A stretch of DNA of 64,000 nucleotides from positions 36,593,001 through 36,657,000 of the forward strand of contig BRKX01000009.1 in the NCBI GenBank assembly GCA_026008535.1, read 5' to 3'. This document shows positions 11,358 to 25,164 of the stretch, piece by piece (the first letter of the stretch is position 1; each line of letters opens with the position of its first letter). The translations under genes and the position numbers were made by a program. Origin of the DNA: Perilla frutescens (taxonomy: Eukaryota; Streptophyta; Magnoliopsida; Lamiales; Lamiaceae). The notes beneath the pieces are model-generated. The model was not told where the DNA came from and searched no databases. It saw only the letters and a list, made by a program, of their open reading frames with translations.

Positions 11358-12780
11358 TGTTGGGGTTTTTTCGAATTGAACCACCGCAGGATCTAATTGG
11401 ATATTCATTAATCCTAATGTCATGTAGATCATAATTTTATGCAGCACATATGTTTTAATTAACCGAGTTTAATTAACATGCAAATCCGGTTTTCGATTCT
11501 ACTAAAGCGGAAACATAGAATACCGAAAAATGACTTACAAATTAAACGACGGGTTGAGGACAAGATTAAAGGTCTAATCTTGCTGTTGTATGAATGATAA
11601 TAGGCGCCCCTTGATGCTATTCCACTCCTTGATCTTCTGTTGTATTCCCGGACTGAATCTAGTTTCAGAGTGGGCTGAAATCTACTAGATCGGTATGGAA
11701 TCTGTGGAGGTCAAGAGAACACGAGAGGGATGATATATTATGACATTAATTTCGTGCCCTCCACCCTTTTATTTATAAGGGGGTGGACGAAATTAGTGTC
11801 CCAGTTGAACTGGAATTCTATCTCTATCTCTTGTTCTATCTCCAATCCAATTGAGTCTCTTTTTGGGCTACAACAGGGATCTAGAAGAATATTAAATTGG
11901 CCCATTAATTTATTTAATATCCAATATCTAATAAACTTAGGATATAATTAAATAAATTAAGTATAATTTTTATTCCACTAAAGAAATAATACTGACCTAC
12001 CAATTTAATACATATTTCTGAATATGCTTTCTCCTTTAGTCCAGCCATTCCCCATGTTTAAGACATAATGCCCATTAATTAATTATGTAAGCTTCTGACA
12101 ACTATAATTAATTAATATCTTTTCCTTGAGTAGTACCACACAAGCTTTACTCATGCACGGAATAAATTCCACCTGCAGGGTTTCAGCATGAACTTGCATT
12201 TCCTCAAGGGGACACCATCAACCTGGCGCACCAGGATACGGTGCCCCTACATATTGCACGATCCATCATAAGTATAAATTTTACAACCCAAGATATCGAG
12301 ATTATTGATCCTATGAAAGAATCTCACCCTTTGATAAATCAAAGCTGCAAACACTACACGTATATGTCCACCAACATATAGGGGTTAAGAACCCGAACTC
12401 TGTGGATTCTTATTCTCTCATTTAAGGTCAAAATAGAGAATAGAATCCTAAGTAGATCCTCCTCAATACACTCGTCCGTGTATTAGAATAATCAGTTAGT
12501 CAAGACAAACTAACTATCAGATTATTCTACGGTGTACGGATAGCAGGTTCAGTGCCATCTAGACCGTGAGCCTTTTAATACATTACAAGGAACCGATGAT
12601 ATGATCTAACCATGTGTTTACCCACACGATATCATCTACAATGTAAGTATAGTGAACATGCATGTAAATATAACAATTTAAATGCAAACAGTGACTGCAA
12701 TTGTATTCATTCTATATCATCATAAAACTATCATCAATAAAGTATACAAAAGACAGATCTTCTAGTATACAAAACCAACA
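11358..12780 (-). repeat. Copia-A 5' LTR (right), 1423 bp
   Basis: Runs from TGTTGGGG to CCAACA with intact TG..CA ends. Being upstream in the - orientation, it is the promoter copy. Confidence 0.96.
11768..11779 (-). promoter_or_regulatory. Probable TATA box of the Copia-A LTR promoter
   Basis: On the - strand CTTATAAATAAAAG is the best TATA-like element in the LTR. The same box is present in the left LTR near 4437. No other core element was identified. Confidence 0.45.
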
Positions 12781-13413
12781 CGGATATCTCACATTTTGTA
12801 CAGTAACATAGATAATTTGTGCATTCTCCTACTACAGCACATTGGGAAGCTGCCATGCATGTCCTCAAATACCTCAAAGGCTCTCCTTCTCTTAGCCGAC
12901 ACTAGTTGCTTCTCCTAGCTTCAATTTCACAGTGCATTGTGATGCTGACTAGGCCTCTTGCCAAGACACTAGGAAATCTCTCACAGGATATTGCAAGTTT
13001 CTTGAAAATGCAAGAAACAAGAGACTATCTCATTGTCCACAGCCGAAGCTGAGTATCGGAGTTTAAGTAGCACTACTAGAGAGCTACTGTGGTTGTCCTA
13101 TATCCTCCAAGATTTTGGGATTGCGGTCTCACTTCCCATTCCCATTCACTGTGACAACAAAGCCGCCATTCAAATAACCCAGAATCAAGTGTTTCACGAG
13201 CGCACAAAGCACTTGGACATAGACTGCCATTTTGCTCGATATCATTTTCAGTCTGGGTTTATTTCTCCTACCTTCATTGCTTCTGGTTTACAGGTTGCTG
13301 ACTTGTTTTCTAAGTCACTTCTGGCTCCACGTTTTAGGACACTTCTCTCCAGCCTTCACTTAGGGGACCTTCATCGCGCTCAGGCTGCGGGGGCTGTTGA
13401 AGAAGTGTATTGA
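12781..13413 (+). pseudogene. Copia-1 RNase H, distal half after Copia-A
   Basis: Continues the polyprotein after the insertion: a decayed stretch with two stops, then WEAAMHVLKYLKGSPS, then an open 126-residue frame from 13033. That frame has STAEAEYRSLS, the RNase H HCDNKAAI motif and HERTKHLDIDCHF. The frame closes in the first bases of the LTR, after a G-rich polypurine tract (about 13388-13394), which is the usual arrangement. Confidence 0.88.
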
Positions 13414-13745
13414 GGGACTGCACCCTCTCGACTACGTTCATAGCTTTCTATTTCGATCCATGCATGCTTCCACGTGGCACATTATGCATGCATGGACCAC
13501 AAGCTTATACAATCCTTACCGTAGATGTTGCTATCACACGGATCGAATACCACAACCGTTAGATGGTATAATATCTTGGATAACACGCTTACTTTAGCTA
13601 GTAGAGAGCACGTATTTGAAATGTATAAATACTTAGAAACACAGCTTTGTACTCTGATGAGAAATTTAGATCAATAAACTGATATTTTCTTTGTCTCCAT
13701 TATCGTTGATAGAGAAAGTTTTGATGATGCTCATGATTGTTTAAT
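13395..13745 (+). repeat. 3' LTR of Copia-1
   Basis: Begins TGTTGAAGAAGTG immediately after the polypurine tract GCGGGGGC. It holds a TATAAATA box near 13623 and AATAAA near 13672, as expected for an LTR promoter and polyadenylation signal. The right border is an estimate because the 5' LTR lies outside the window and no target duplication can be checked. Confidence 0.65.
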
Positions 13746-13931
13746 TACAATAGACATTAGTAGATATTAATTATATTGATTTCAATTTTTTCTTCGCCTC
13801 CTGCTATGTAAATGACATTAGTGTGTTTTTTAACGATATCGTGTAAAAAAAAAAGCACATTATTCTTTTTTACATAACAGGTGGCGAAAAACTAAAACGA
13901 GATCAACATAAGTACCATCTACCTAAAAGAG

Positions 13932-13969
<38 letters not shown>

Positions 13970-16900
13970 CTAAAAACATATTTAAAAAAATATTTTACTA
14001 ATTTTTTTCAATTAAAATTTAGAAATTACGGTATGGTCGAATCTTCCATATTAGGCGCGACCCTAAAATCGTGGTGGGCCTACTTTATCCAGACCCACCA
14101 TGAACCGAACATTCCGGTTTAATAAATTTAAATATGCGTTTCAACACATTTTGTAACATGGTGTTAGATTTGTATTACTATATTTCATTAATTTGTGCGA
14201 TTGTTGGTATCCTCAAAATACAAATAATTCACATTGATTCTGAAATTGCTTGCTACCTTTTATCAGTCATTATTTACAGTTAACTAGAAAAAAATATGTC
14301 AATTAAAATACATTGATTGAGTAATATATTGGTTCTGATTTACCTTTTAAAAAAATATGATTGCATGTCAATTAAAATGAAATGCATGATCACATGCCAA
14401 TCGTGTCAATATCTAACTATAATTATGGGAAGGACGAAATATGATTTTGTACGAAATGGTGGTACATTGATTCTTTTATTTTATTTTTGGGTTGTGAATA
14501 TAAGAATTAGCGATTCAACAGTAATTTTTTATTTTTTAAAGGTGAAAAATATTATTAAATTAGAACGTTTGTGGCTAAGCGGTATTATTATTATTATTAA
14601 AGATAAAAGATAAATGTACTATCGTTACTAGAATGTAAGTTCGAAAAATAATTTTATTATCCCATAATAAAAGAGGTGAAATTATATACAACAAGCTCAA
14701 CAATAGACAATGACGGATCCATAAATAAATATTTGTAGGGATCTCACTATACTTTATTTGAAAGAAATTATTCTTGGCCATAGGCAATTCAACAATATAT
14801 ATGTATGGCACTTATGGTTATGGATAACCAATATTTTGTGGTTTAATTATGTAATAATTTTTTTAGGATAGGTTAATGTTTGGAGGATCCGATGAAGAAT
14901 CTATTCGCACTCCTCGCAACTAGGAAAAAGTAACACGCTATGTAGCTCATGATAAGACTGAATAACAATAAATCACTGCTTTATTTATTTATTTATTTGG
15001 AATTTTTCCTTTTTACCTTTTTGAATCCTGTTAATGAATTATTTGTCCTCTCTTCTCTTTTCATATTGATTTCTTTTCCTTTATTCTTTTATTCTCTTCA
15101 AGACAAAGTCCAAAATCCCATTGCATCTTATCCTCTGTAAAGACTTTATGTGTCTTTCCTTTTTCTTTTCTGAAAAGAAAGAATTTCACCTTTTCTTTAC
15201 TTTGCAAATTAAGCAAATGTTGTGCACATAATGAATTAATGATACGGTAAATGGATCAATTACTCGTTATGAGAGCATATTTAATTTTTTTTTTATAAAT
15301 GCACTTGGTTAATTTTAAATTGTGCTTAACTATTCTATATGTACTATTGCATTATTAACTAATTAATAAACACACTAAGACAATGAGAGGGAGAGAGAGA
15401 GAGGAATTGAATTATATGAGCACCGGTGTTTGATGTGAGAATTGCGAACTGTGCTTATTTACTAATATAATTTTTATTACGTAACTTATTGTATTTTATT
15501 GCTAATCAAGGATCAATCTGGAACATTTAAATTAATTAGACATACAAATCAGGCCCTTTTTTATGAGAGATAACTAGTATCATGTATGTTGATTTTAGCA
15601 TGTGTATATCTTAAATTTTAGAATCTTTATTTTCTGACATATATTACAAAACTATCACCAATATTTTTTAATTTTCAAAATATAAAAGCATCGTGATTCG
15701 TGAGTGCTGATTTCGAAAATGATATATAAAATTATACATATTTTTCAATCCATTAGGCCATCTTATATATTGGATATTTGAGATTGGTCCCCAATTTACA
15801 GAATATGGTATGTTACTTTAAATTCAATTTATTACCACCCTTTCTATTTAATTACCAGTAATTAATTTTTATCATTTAAGTTGTTACACTCATGTAGTCA
15901 TGGAACCTAAAAAGCGCCAGTGTTCATTTTCTTACTTTTCATACCATTAGCAACACACATGCACACTCACATAATATTTACATATAATTAATCGCTTAAT
16001 TTCTTGTTCACATTTCACTATTTCAGTTGACAAATTGCTATAAATGTGTTTGCACCTGCTTGGAATTGAATATGTATGATGAAACCACTAATCAATTAAA
16101 CTTTTATGTAGCGAACACGTTTTCCAAAATTAATGTTTATATTGACAGCTTGCTATAATTATCATTTATATATTTATATATCTTTTAACAAGTAATGATC
16201 CAATGCCATAGGTTGCTATAGGTAGGCTAGCTGCATCAAATCCATCAACAAACCTAATTTCGTCTAACTCGTAAGTCCACACCACCACAAAATATATGGT
16301 AGTTAACTGATTTTTATTTATTTGTTTAATCTTTTCATGTTTATATTTGCACTTTAATTCGATCGAGGATGATACAAGTATGTAATGCTTTAAATTAAGG
16401 TGAATTGATGGTCAATATAACGAATCTCACTCCTCTATTCCCAATTCCAAAAAAATAAAATAAAAAAATCAATCAATGAGAGTAGGTCCAGCCAGTAGTT
16501 AAAACCTAAAACTAAAAAGTGTCTAGCTAATGGTTCTTTTTTTTTTTTTTTTAAAGAAAGGTGTCTATTTAGTTGAGTTGAGTTTAATTGTCCGGAATAT
16601 ATTATTTACTTTCTATTGAATTTTATTGAGCCTCACCTTAGCTTCTAAAGCAATCGAACTTGAATTGAGCAAGCAACAATCAGGACTACTTTTTAAAGTA
16701 GTCTAATTATTGTTAATTTCCAAATTATATTATATTATTGAGGAAATTTTGTGTGGATCGCTCGTGAGACGGGTTAAAATTCAGATTCAAATATAATCAA
16801 ATACTAATAAAATTATATAAGTGCTACTAAGTATGGGTTTGAATTCGTATTTTTTACCTGTCTTACAAATTTTGATTCATAACAAGACCTCATGCTGTTT

Positions 16901-17589
16901 ATGTTGTATATATTATGAACATATTTGGATCTCTCTTCTTATGTTCAAGAAACCCAATTCAACTGATCAGCTTCATCAATGTTATTATATCTAGCCAAGT
17001 ATTTGCATAATATGTGTCTGTATATATATTCAATTATTTACAAATCCACGTCTGCAACCTAGCAATTGAGTTTCTTGCGAGTCTCAACAACTAAATAGAA
17101 TTTGGCACCAATTAAATAATCCAAGTCCAGGAGATATTGGAAATAAATGTAAATTAAGTGCACCAACGGTGATGGTGTGAATAAGAGGACATTACGTTAG
17201 GTAACTTGGTTGATGGTAATGACATCATTACGTTGGACTTATATGTATATATGTATATATAGAGCAAAAATATGTATTTGTGAACATTATTCTAGTGTGT
17301 AATTTGTGGATAAATTATATTCATTAAATTTATTAATAAATGATTAGGATTAATTACTTTTTTATAAGAGGCACATTTCTTTGAGACGGTCGAATTTTTT
17401 AAGTTATAGGGATTTATATTTGACCCTGAAAGTGATCATCCCTTCCTCTTTTCTTTTATTTTTATTTTTTTCAATGGTCCCCATTCCCTCCCATTTTTCT
17501 TTTTCTTTTTTGTTTTTTCCACTTTTTATTTCTTCATTTTCTTTGTTTTTTTTACAAATATATATTTAATTTTTTTGAATTACTTTAAT
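13746..17589. other. AT-rich spacer, no gene recognised
   Basis: Holds a (TA)n microsatellite at about 13930-13967, poly-T runs and only short open frames without codon bias or recognisable motifs. No RNA gene and no complete mobile element was seen. The stretch at 16745-16900 resembles decayed repeat DNA but has no clear ends. Confidence 0.5.
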
Positions 17590-17990
17590 TTTTTATCAGG
17601 CGTCTCGTGCAGTGCGCTTGGTCGATGCTAACACGTGGCTTCATGCACTGTGCTCAATAATTAATTATTTTTTTGAAATAAATATATCCCCTAAAGTGGA
17701 ATTAGTGACCCTTAAAATTAAATTGAATTAATTTAATTTTTTATTCATTGTCTTGCCCGGTGCACTTGCTCGAAGCTAACGTGTGGGTTAACGCACTCGT
17801 CTGATCACGTATAGTGCGCTCGATAATTAATATATTTAAAATAAATATATACCGTAAAATGAAATTAGTGAACTCTAAAATTAAATTGAATTAATTTAAA
17901 TTTTTTTTATCCGGCATCTCGTTCAATACACTAGCCCAATGCTAACGCGTGAATTCATGCACTGCATTCTATATAAATAATTTTTGAACA
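17590..17990. repeat. Degenerate tandem repeat, about 150-165 bp unit, 2-3 copies
   Basis: Landmarks recur in order: GCTAACACGTGGCTTCATGC near 17627, GCTAACGTGTGGGTTAACGC near 17775 and GCTAACGCGTGAATTCATGC at 17941. ATTAAATTGAATTAATTTAA is at 17717 and 17880. The middle copy has an extra insertion. No coding content was seen. Confidence 0.7.
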
Positions 17991-18240
17991 ACAATCGAAA
18001 AGAACGAGAAAAAAGAAACAAACAAAAAAACGAAAGAAATAGAAGAAAACGAAAGAAAGCTTAAAAAAAGAAAGGAAGTAAATGAGAAAAGCACAAAAAA
18101 AAATAATGACGACGACGATAACAACAACAACAACAACGTAGCTCCTAGGCGCCTCACGCGCCGCGCATGGACCTGACACGCCAGGGCGGGAAATGGGTTG
18201 TGGGTTGATTTCTGGGTGGGGTTCGGGCGGGTTTAGGTCA
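17991..18240. other. Purine-rich low-complexity stretch with (ACG)/(ACA) repeats
   Basis: A-rich and G-rich from 17995 to 18105, then ACG/ACA triplets to about 18137, then a short GC-rich block. The - strand open frame across it is pure low complexity and is not annotated as a gene. Confidence 0.5.
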
Positions 18241-19640
18241 TGATGTGTGAAATTTAAGTTTTTCTTGTCAAAGTCCCAGTGTATACAAATGTAATCTAAC
18301 AATGAAATAAGTCGAGTCCATAGGGAAAAAGATAATTAAATTAGCGTGTATTATGACATCGATTCATATTTGTTATCTAGACGACAGATTTGAGATTGAA
18401 TTCACTTTAGTAATCAACAAAATTAAATGAGAAAATATTATCAAACAAGACCACAACTACAATTTCAAGATTTGATTGATGGAGAAAAAGGTACACAAAG
18501 TCTTCAATTTCCTCGAGTTAATAACATGTTATCTATCCTATTTGAGTGCCCTCTTCAAGTTTGTAATTCTCTAGAGAAATCACTTAACTAGCCTAAATCA
18601 TCTCTCAACATACCGTGAGCTATCCGCTAAAATCACCGTCTTTGATAGATTCCTAGGATGTAGTTAACAAAGGCTCCCAATATTCCAAACTCTCATAATA
18701 ACCTCACATCTCTCTTGAAATTTTTGATTACCATGCTTCATATTCTTAGATTCCTCTATTGAAACTCATCTCTCGAATTATGGATTAATAGACTTAATCA
18801 TACTAATTGGTTACCAAACAATCAACACCCATATAAAATAAGAATATAAAAAGAGAATTAAAACCAAAACACTCAATTAGGAATAGTAAACATGCATCAA
18901 CCCAAGTATTTTCAAATCCTCATGTACAAAATAGATTAGCTACTCATGCTAAGATAAATAAACAAAATCATTCCAAGAATAATCATAGTTTTAACAAAAG
19001 TAAAGAAAAAACTAAACCCAATAGGAGAATTTGGTCTAGAACCTTGCTTTGACTCTTCTTTTTCTTGCTCTCTTCCTTTAACCCCTGATTTCTCTTCTAT
19101 TTTCATTCTCCACTTTCTAATTGAGGATATGGAAAATGGAGGCTTGCCCTAATTTCAAATTGGAATTTATATATTATACTGGGAAGAAATTGGACATTAA
19201 AAATAATAGAAAATGAGAAAAAGGTTAAAAATCCAAAATTTAGATATGGGGCGCAATACGGGCACAGTCGCGCCCCTAGGTTGTATCTATTGATGGGCGT
19301 GCCGTGGTCGCAACTCCGGGTCATGCCGAAAATAAAGAAAATACAGTCTTTGAATCGGAGCATCACTTACACCTGACTCAGGTCGCGCCTATGAATTCGA
19401 GCGTGGTGGTCGCGCCTCCACTGCTGCTTCAACACCTTTCACGGTTTTGCTTCGTTCTCCCTCATTTCTTATCATGTTGAGCTGATTCAACTTTCAGCGT
19501 GCTCCTAATTTGATCATCGATCTTTTTATAGCATTGATTTTCTCAAAATGTCTTTGATTCATCCTCTATTTTATGTACAACTCAAACAAGAAATAAAACT
19601 TCCAAATCGGGAGGTTAAAAGCTCAAATTGGATTACTGTT
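18241..19640. repeat. LTR-D: LTR-like fragment related to LTR-F and LTR-C
   Basis: Shares block order with LTR-F. A GTCGAGTCCATAGGGAAAAA-type block is near 18313, then AT-rich sequence, then a GC-rich block (19248-19420) with repeated GTCGCGCC. A CACGGTTTTGCTTCGTTCTCC-like block is near 19440, then an AT-rich tail to about 19640. Termini and duplication were not found. Similarity to LTR-F makes a Ty3-type or other LTR origin likely, but no coding region is attached. Confidence 0.5.
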
Positions 19641-20268
19641 ATTCGAGTCGGGATACACACTTCCTGAACCGACCCGTAATAGGATGAGATTGGTGTAGGG
19701 TGGTGAGACAATCCAAGTCGTATTCTCAAGAAAAGCTAAACAGGGCGATTATTCTTTTCGCGTTACACACATGAATTAATTAAATACAATCCTAAACATT
19801 CCGAATCAATAGTTTTGAAGGGTTGAATTAAGAATCACTTTATTGAAACAAGACAATAATAAACATGCAAGAGCATAATAAATAAGTACGATAATAAAAC
19901 AGGTATTAGGGTCTCGATTCTCTCATCGGTTTCTCACCAAGCTCGATTCAAGTTGACTTCGTTAACTTAAATAACATAATCAACTCCACCAAAAGGGATA
20001 ACTTCAATATCTTTCAATTCAATCGGCTAAACCTTTAAGGCTAAATTATGTGATCAAGATTAATAATTAGACATGCGTTTCTGGTCAATCTAATGTTGAT
20101 AGAACCCTAGTTGAGTAGTACAATCTTCTATCGATCTTATCTACTACCTAGCAATATCAAATATTGGCCAAGCATTCAAAATAATGGAATTCAATACAAT
20201 CAATGAGAAATTAACAATCACAAGTAAGGATCGAAACTGATTCGATTATCTACCCGGAATATGGGAAA

Positions 20269-21711
20269 TGTTGGGGTTTTTTCGAATTACGCCCCACATG
20301 ATCTAATCAGATAATCTATTAATTCTATTACCATGCATATCATGAATTTATGTGTGAGTTCATTTAAACATACCATGTTGAATACTCATGTAAGACAGTT
20401 GAATAACACGCAGTGGAAAATACGATTCGACAGAACTACTTACAACGTGTGTAGGGTTGACGATGAGATTACAGGTCTAATCTCGTTACTGTAGTAGAAC
20501 TGATCGAGCGGCCTCCTTCTTCACTGTAGTCGACGTCTAGTAGAGCTGCAGTGATACTCCTCGATCTTCTATTATATTCCCGATACCCTTTACATGTAGA
20601 GTGGACTACAAACTTCTAAACTGTGTATGGATAACCTAGGAAATTAAGTGAACTGAGAGGGGCTGATCGTGTGCTATAAAATACATGCCTCCTCCCTCTA
20701 TTAATACTGAGGGAGGTGTGTACTGTGTCCCCTAACCCTGATGGGTGTGGGCCTCTCCACTTATTCCATTCCTACAGTCCATTAAGGTATTAATTGGGCT
20801 ACAATAGAGATCTAGAAGAATATTAAATTGGCCCACTAATTTATTTAACATCCAATATCCAATACCTAGGATATAATTAAATAAATTAAGTGTTATTTTT
20901 ATTCCACTAAAGAAATAACACTAACCTACCAATTTAATACATTTTACTCAATGCATTCTTCTTTAGTCCAGCCATTTCCCATGTTTAAGATATAATGTCC
21001 ATTAATTAATTTTGTAAGCTCTGACAGCTATAATTAATTAATTCTTCCATTCCTAGAGTAGTACCACACAAGCTTTACCATGTACGGAATAAATTACACC
21101 TGCAGAGTTTTACATGTACTTGTGTTTACTCAATGGGACATCATCAACCTGGCGCACCAGAACATGGTGACCTAACACAGTGCATGACCCATCATGTGTG
21201 AATATGTTACTGCCCAAGATATCAAGATTATTGACTCTATCAAGAATCTCACCCATTGATAAATCAAAGCAATAATCATAACACACATATATCCGTCACT
21301 ATGCAAGGCTTAAGAACCCAAACTCTGTGGATCTTTATTCTCTCCCTTTAGGGTCAGACTAGAAAATAGTATCCTGTCGCGATCCTCCTCAATACACGTG
21401 TCAATGTATCAGAATAATCAGTTAGTCAAGATGAACTAACTATCAGATTATTCTACAGTGTACATGGTTGGTTCAGGACCATCTAAGCTGTGAGCCTTTC
21501 AATACTTTGCAAGGAACATGATGATATGATCTTCATTATGTGTTTACCCACACCATATCATCTACAATGCAAGTATAAGGAAACATACATATATAAACGT
21601 ATAGTACCATAAATAGATGCACAAACAGTGACTACAATAATAATCAATCTATATCATCAAAACCATTGTTAATAGTATATACAGACAAGCTTTCAGTATA
21701 CAATCCTAACA
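20269..21711 (-). repeat. Copia-B 3' LTR (left), 1443 bp
   Basis: Starts TGTTGGGG and ends CCTAACA. The polypurine tract follows directly at 21712. Confidence 0.95.
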
Positions 21712-21722
21712 ATCTCCCATTT
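21712..21722 (-). other. Copia-B polypurine tract
   Basis: On the - strand AAATGGGAGAT abuts the 3' LTR, the usual place for the plus-strand primer. Copia-A lacks this segment. Confidence 0.8.
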
Positions 21723-21788
21723 ATACTTAAAACATGTCTTTTAAGTATAGAACAAAAACTGGCAAAACTCTCAAACTATATACAAATC

Positions 21789-23593
21789 TCAAAACGCAAT
21801 CCCCGGTCTGCATCTCACTCCCATTTTCTCCATATGACCATCAAAGGTCTTAGCCGGCAGGCTCTTCGTGAATGGATCAGCCAGGTTGTCCTCTGATGCA
21901 ATCTTGACCACTGCAACATCTCCTCTCTTAACGATTTCTCGTATAAGATGGTACTTTCTCTCTATGTGTTTACTTGCCTTATGGGCTCTGGGTTTTTTCG
22001 AATTTGCCACTACACCCGAGTTATCACAGTGTATCGTGATACTCCTAGACAAATCAGGAACTATGCTCAAGTCCAACAAGAAGCTCCGGAGCTAAACGGC
22101 TTCCTTTACAGCCTCAAAGGCAACTGCATATTCAGTTTCCATGGTGGAGTCAACAATGTATTTTTGCTTGATGCTCCTCCATGCAATGGCTCCGCCTCCT
22201 AAGGTAAATACATAGCCCGAGGTAGATTTACTCTGATCTTTATCGGCTTGGAAATCTGAGTCCGTGTAGCCCAAAAGAATGAGACTCTCATTGCAGTATA
22301 CCAGCATATAATCTCTAGTCCTTTTCAGGTACTTGAGAATATTCTTTACTGCAGTCCAGTGTCCTTTTCCAGGGTTAGACTGATATCTGCTTACCATGCC
22401 AACCGCATAGCATATGAGGCTCCCCACAGCCGAAGCATATGGAACCCCTTTCATCTCATCTATCTCAGCCTGTATCTTGGGATACATCTCCTTGGATAGA
22501 TGTATTCCATACTTGAAAGGTATAAAACCTTTCTTGGAATCTTGCATGCTAAACCTAGCTAGCACTGTATCGATATAGGTCGTCTGAGATAGGCACAATA
22601 TCCTTTTCTGGCGATCTCGAATGATCTTGATGCCAAGGATGTGTCCAGCTTCTCCCAAATCCTTCATATCGAACTGCTTGGACAGCCACACCCTTATGTT
22701 TGACAATACCTTCTTATTATTTCCAATAAGCAAGATATCATCAACATACAATACTAGGAATGCCACCACATTTTCGTCACTCTTCTTGTACACACAGCTC
22801 TTATCCGGACTGTGAACGAATCCATATGACTATATGACCTCGTCGAACCGGATGTTCCAAGACCACGAGGCTTGCTTAAGTCCATAAATGGATCTCTTAC
22901 GCTTGCAGACTAGGTGCTCTTGGCCCTTAGCAATGAATCCCTTTGGTTGCTTCATATGGTAGTTTTCTTCAAGACTTCCATTCAGAAAAGCTGTCTTGAC
23001 ATCCATTTGCCATATCTCATAATCCAGATGAGTGGCAATAGATAGGAGAATCCGGATTGACTTAAGCATGGCAACCGGTGAAAAAATTTTCTCATAATCA
23101 TTCCCTTCTTTCTGAGTATAGCTTTTCGCTACCAATCTAGCTTTGAAGGTTTCAATCTTCCCATCAGATCCTCTCTTACGTTTGTAGATCCATTTGCATC
23201 CAATGGGTTTAACCCCATCAGGTGGTTCTACAAGTTCCCAGACTTGATTGTGATCCATAAATCCAATCTTAGACTCCATTGCAATTTTCCAAAACTCTAC
23301 ATCTTTATCTTGTACTGCCTCGTCATAGATCTTGGGATCCAATTCATTTAGTCCTTCAGAGAAATCTGAAGATTCTCCTAAACCAATGAATCTATCAGGT
23401 TGTCGAACAACCCTCCTATTGCAATGAGGCATTTCCCGTACTTCCGTGACACATTGTGCAGTTATTGGTGGTTCCTCTGCTAGTACATGTGGTGTAAGAT
23501 CTACGTTCCCACCTCGAAGTTCCTCAAGAACAATCTCATTTCGAGGCTTGTGATTTATTACATAGTCTTTCTCTAAGAATCGGACATTGGTGC
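21789..23593 (-). pseudogene. Copia-B reverse transcriptase and RNase H
   Basis: Segments 23432-22830, 22793-22092 and 22079-21789 carry reverse transcriptase (FKARLVAKSYTQKEG, MDVKTAFLNGSLEE, IYGLKQASWSWN, LYVDDILLIG near 22740) and complete RNase H. RNase H motifs are GYTDSDFQADKDQSKSTSGY, HCDNSGVVA, HIERKYHLIREIV and DNLADPFTKSLP. Frame changes are near 22820 and 22085. The RNase H C-terminus, absent from Copia-A, is present and leads into the polypurine tract. Confidence 0.9.
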
Positions 23594-23933
23594 TTACATG
23601 ACCTTCTGATCCTTAGGGCTATAAAATAAACCACCTCTTGTTCCTTTCGGATACCCAACAAACAGCCTTACCTCAAAACGTGGTGCCAGTTTGTCAGCTT
23701 CCTTGTCTAGCACGTATGCTGGACAGCCCCATACCCGAGCAAGACCTAGACTGGGTTTCCGACCAGTCCATAGTTCTAGGGGCGTGCGTGGAACTGACTT
23801 TGAAGGGACCATGTTTAATATATAGGCTGCAGTTTCTCAGGCATATCCCCAAAATGAAACAGACAACTCTGAATAGCTCATCATCGACCTAACCATCTTT
23901 AATAAGGTTCTATTCCTCCTTTCCACTACGTTG
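23594..23933 (-). pseudogene. Copia-B integrase, distal part
   Basis: Continues after LTR-F with ERRNRTLLKMVRSMMSYSEL and the WTGRKPSLGLARVWGCPAYV block. The catalytic Glu is at the very edge, within VVERRN. The reading is broken by small frameshifts near 23820 and 23600. Confidence 0.85.
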
Positions 23934-23938
23934 TTCTG

Positions 23939-25104
23939 TGTTTGAATGGTGTAGTTCTTTGGGGTCGGCAAAACCCCGCCAAGAGGACGGGGTCGACTGT
24001 GGGGTGGTGAGCTAACTCGGGTCATGTCTCTCGAGGAAAGCTTCATGCGGGCAATTATCTTTCTATACCATAATTGTTAACAAGCACATTAAATGAAATA
24101 CAACCTAAACATCCTAATCATGAAGGAAGGAAGGGTTTTTACTAAACTACCTAATTAAAGCAACTAAAACTAACTAACAACACCACCAATCACAAAGATA
24201 GAGGATCGGATTATGAGAAGAGCATTAGGGTGTGGATTTTCTCATTAGTTTCTCATTAAGCTTGCTTCAAGTTGGTTATATTGATCTCAAACATACAATA
24301 GGCCTGTCAATTGGTTTAACTTCAATTACTGTCACCGTCTATCCATTAAACCTCTATCCGCTATATCATACGAGCAAGATCAATATATTAGGCTTATGAA
24401 CCTAATTCACCTAACGTTGAAGGAACCTTGGTCGGGATTTAGAATCTCCTCTCGGTCTCATCTAAAGCCTAGCAATGCTAAGTAGTGATCAAGTACCCAA
24501 CATAATAATCACAACTCCAACAACAACAACAACCAACAATCACAAGTATAACTCAAAACCAAATCGATCCTCTACCCCGTAATAGAGAAATTAGCCTAAC
24601 ACCATGCTCAAGAACACACAAGAATCATACAAGTTCTTCATTTCATAAATCGAAAGATAAATAAAATACAAACTTATACAATGTTTGTTGTCTCGAGAGT
24701 TTTGGGATAAATCCCCACAAATGGGCTAAAGCTAAAGGAAAGAATTACCAAAGTGGAGCTCCTCGTTCAAGCTTAGCTACTGCGGTCCCCTCGAAGTTGG
24801 ATTCCTCTTCTCAGGCCGTCATCAAAGTGGAACTCTTTCCGCAAGCCTAGCTTCCACGGACGGCTTGGAGTTGGACTCCTCTTTTTGGGCCTACCTCCTC
24901 AAGCTCTAGCCCTCTTGCCTCTTCTCCTTCTCCTTTCTCTTTCTTTGGATCGGTGGTGGTGGTGGTGGTGAAGGTGAAGAGGAGTGGTGGAAGAAGTGGT
25001 GAATAGAGAGAAAATGAAGTGAGAGGTGGGTGTGTACGATAAGTGTTGATGAATTGGGAGAAGTCCCTTTTATTAATTGAAGGAAGAAAGAGACGATGTG
25101 ATGA

Positions 25105-25164
<60 letters not shown>

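Larger units (their letters stand above)
4026..12780 (-). mobile_element. Copia-A: Ty1/copia element nested in Copia-1
   Basis: An 8755-bp element on the - strand with LTRs at 4026-5444 and 11358-12780. The 5-bp duplication CGGAT flanks it (4021-4025 and 12781-12785). The left LTR begins TTTTGGGG where the inner copy has TGTTGGGG. Both LTRs end in CCAACA. By eye the LTRs differ at roughly 18 positions plus one 4-bp indel (about 1-1.5 %), so the insertion is recent relative to Copia-B. From 5' (right) to 3' (left): primer site, 2.3-kb leader, gag, protease, integrase, reverse transcriptase, part of RNase H. The polypurine tract and the RNase H C-terminus are deleted. Confidence 0.96.
1..13745 (+). 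mobile_element. Copia-1: decayed Ty1/copia retrotransposon, split by Copia-A
   Basis: The window opens at the primer-binding site, so the 5' LTR lies just outside. Gag, protease, integrase and reverse transcriptase follow on the + strand to about 4020. The reading resumes at 12781 after Copia-A, continuing the same peptide (RPD then IS) into RNase H and a 3' LTR from 13395. The order PR-IN-RT-RH defines Ty1/copia. Many stops, at least one frameshift and lost catalytic residues show a dead copy. The right end (about 13745) is uncertain because the 5' LTR is not available for comparison. Confidence 0.9.

Noticed and set aside
14317..14811. Open frames of 78-98 residues on both strands
   Set aside because: AT-rich, Ile/Leu/Lys-biased, mutually overlapping, with no motif or splice context.
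17955..18302. Phe/Ser-rich - strand frame
   Set aside because: Translation of a purine-rich low-complexity tract.
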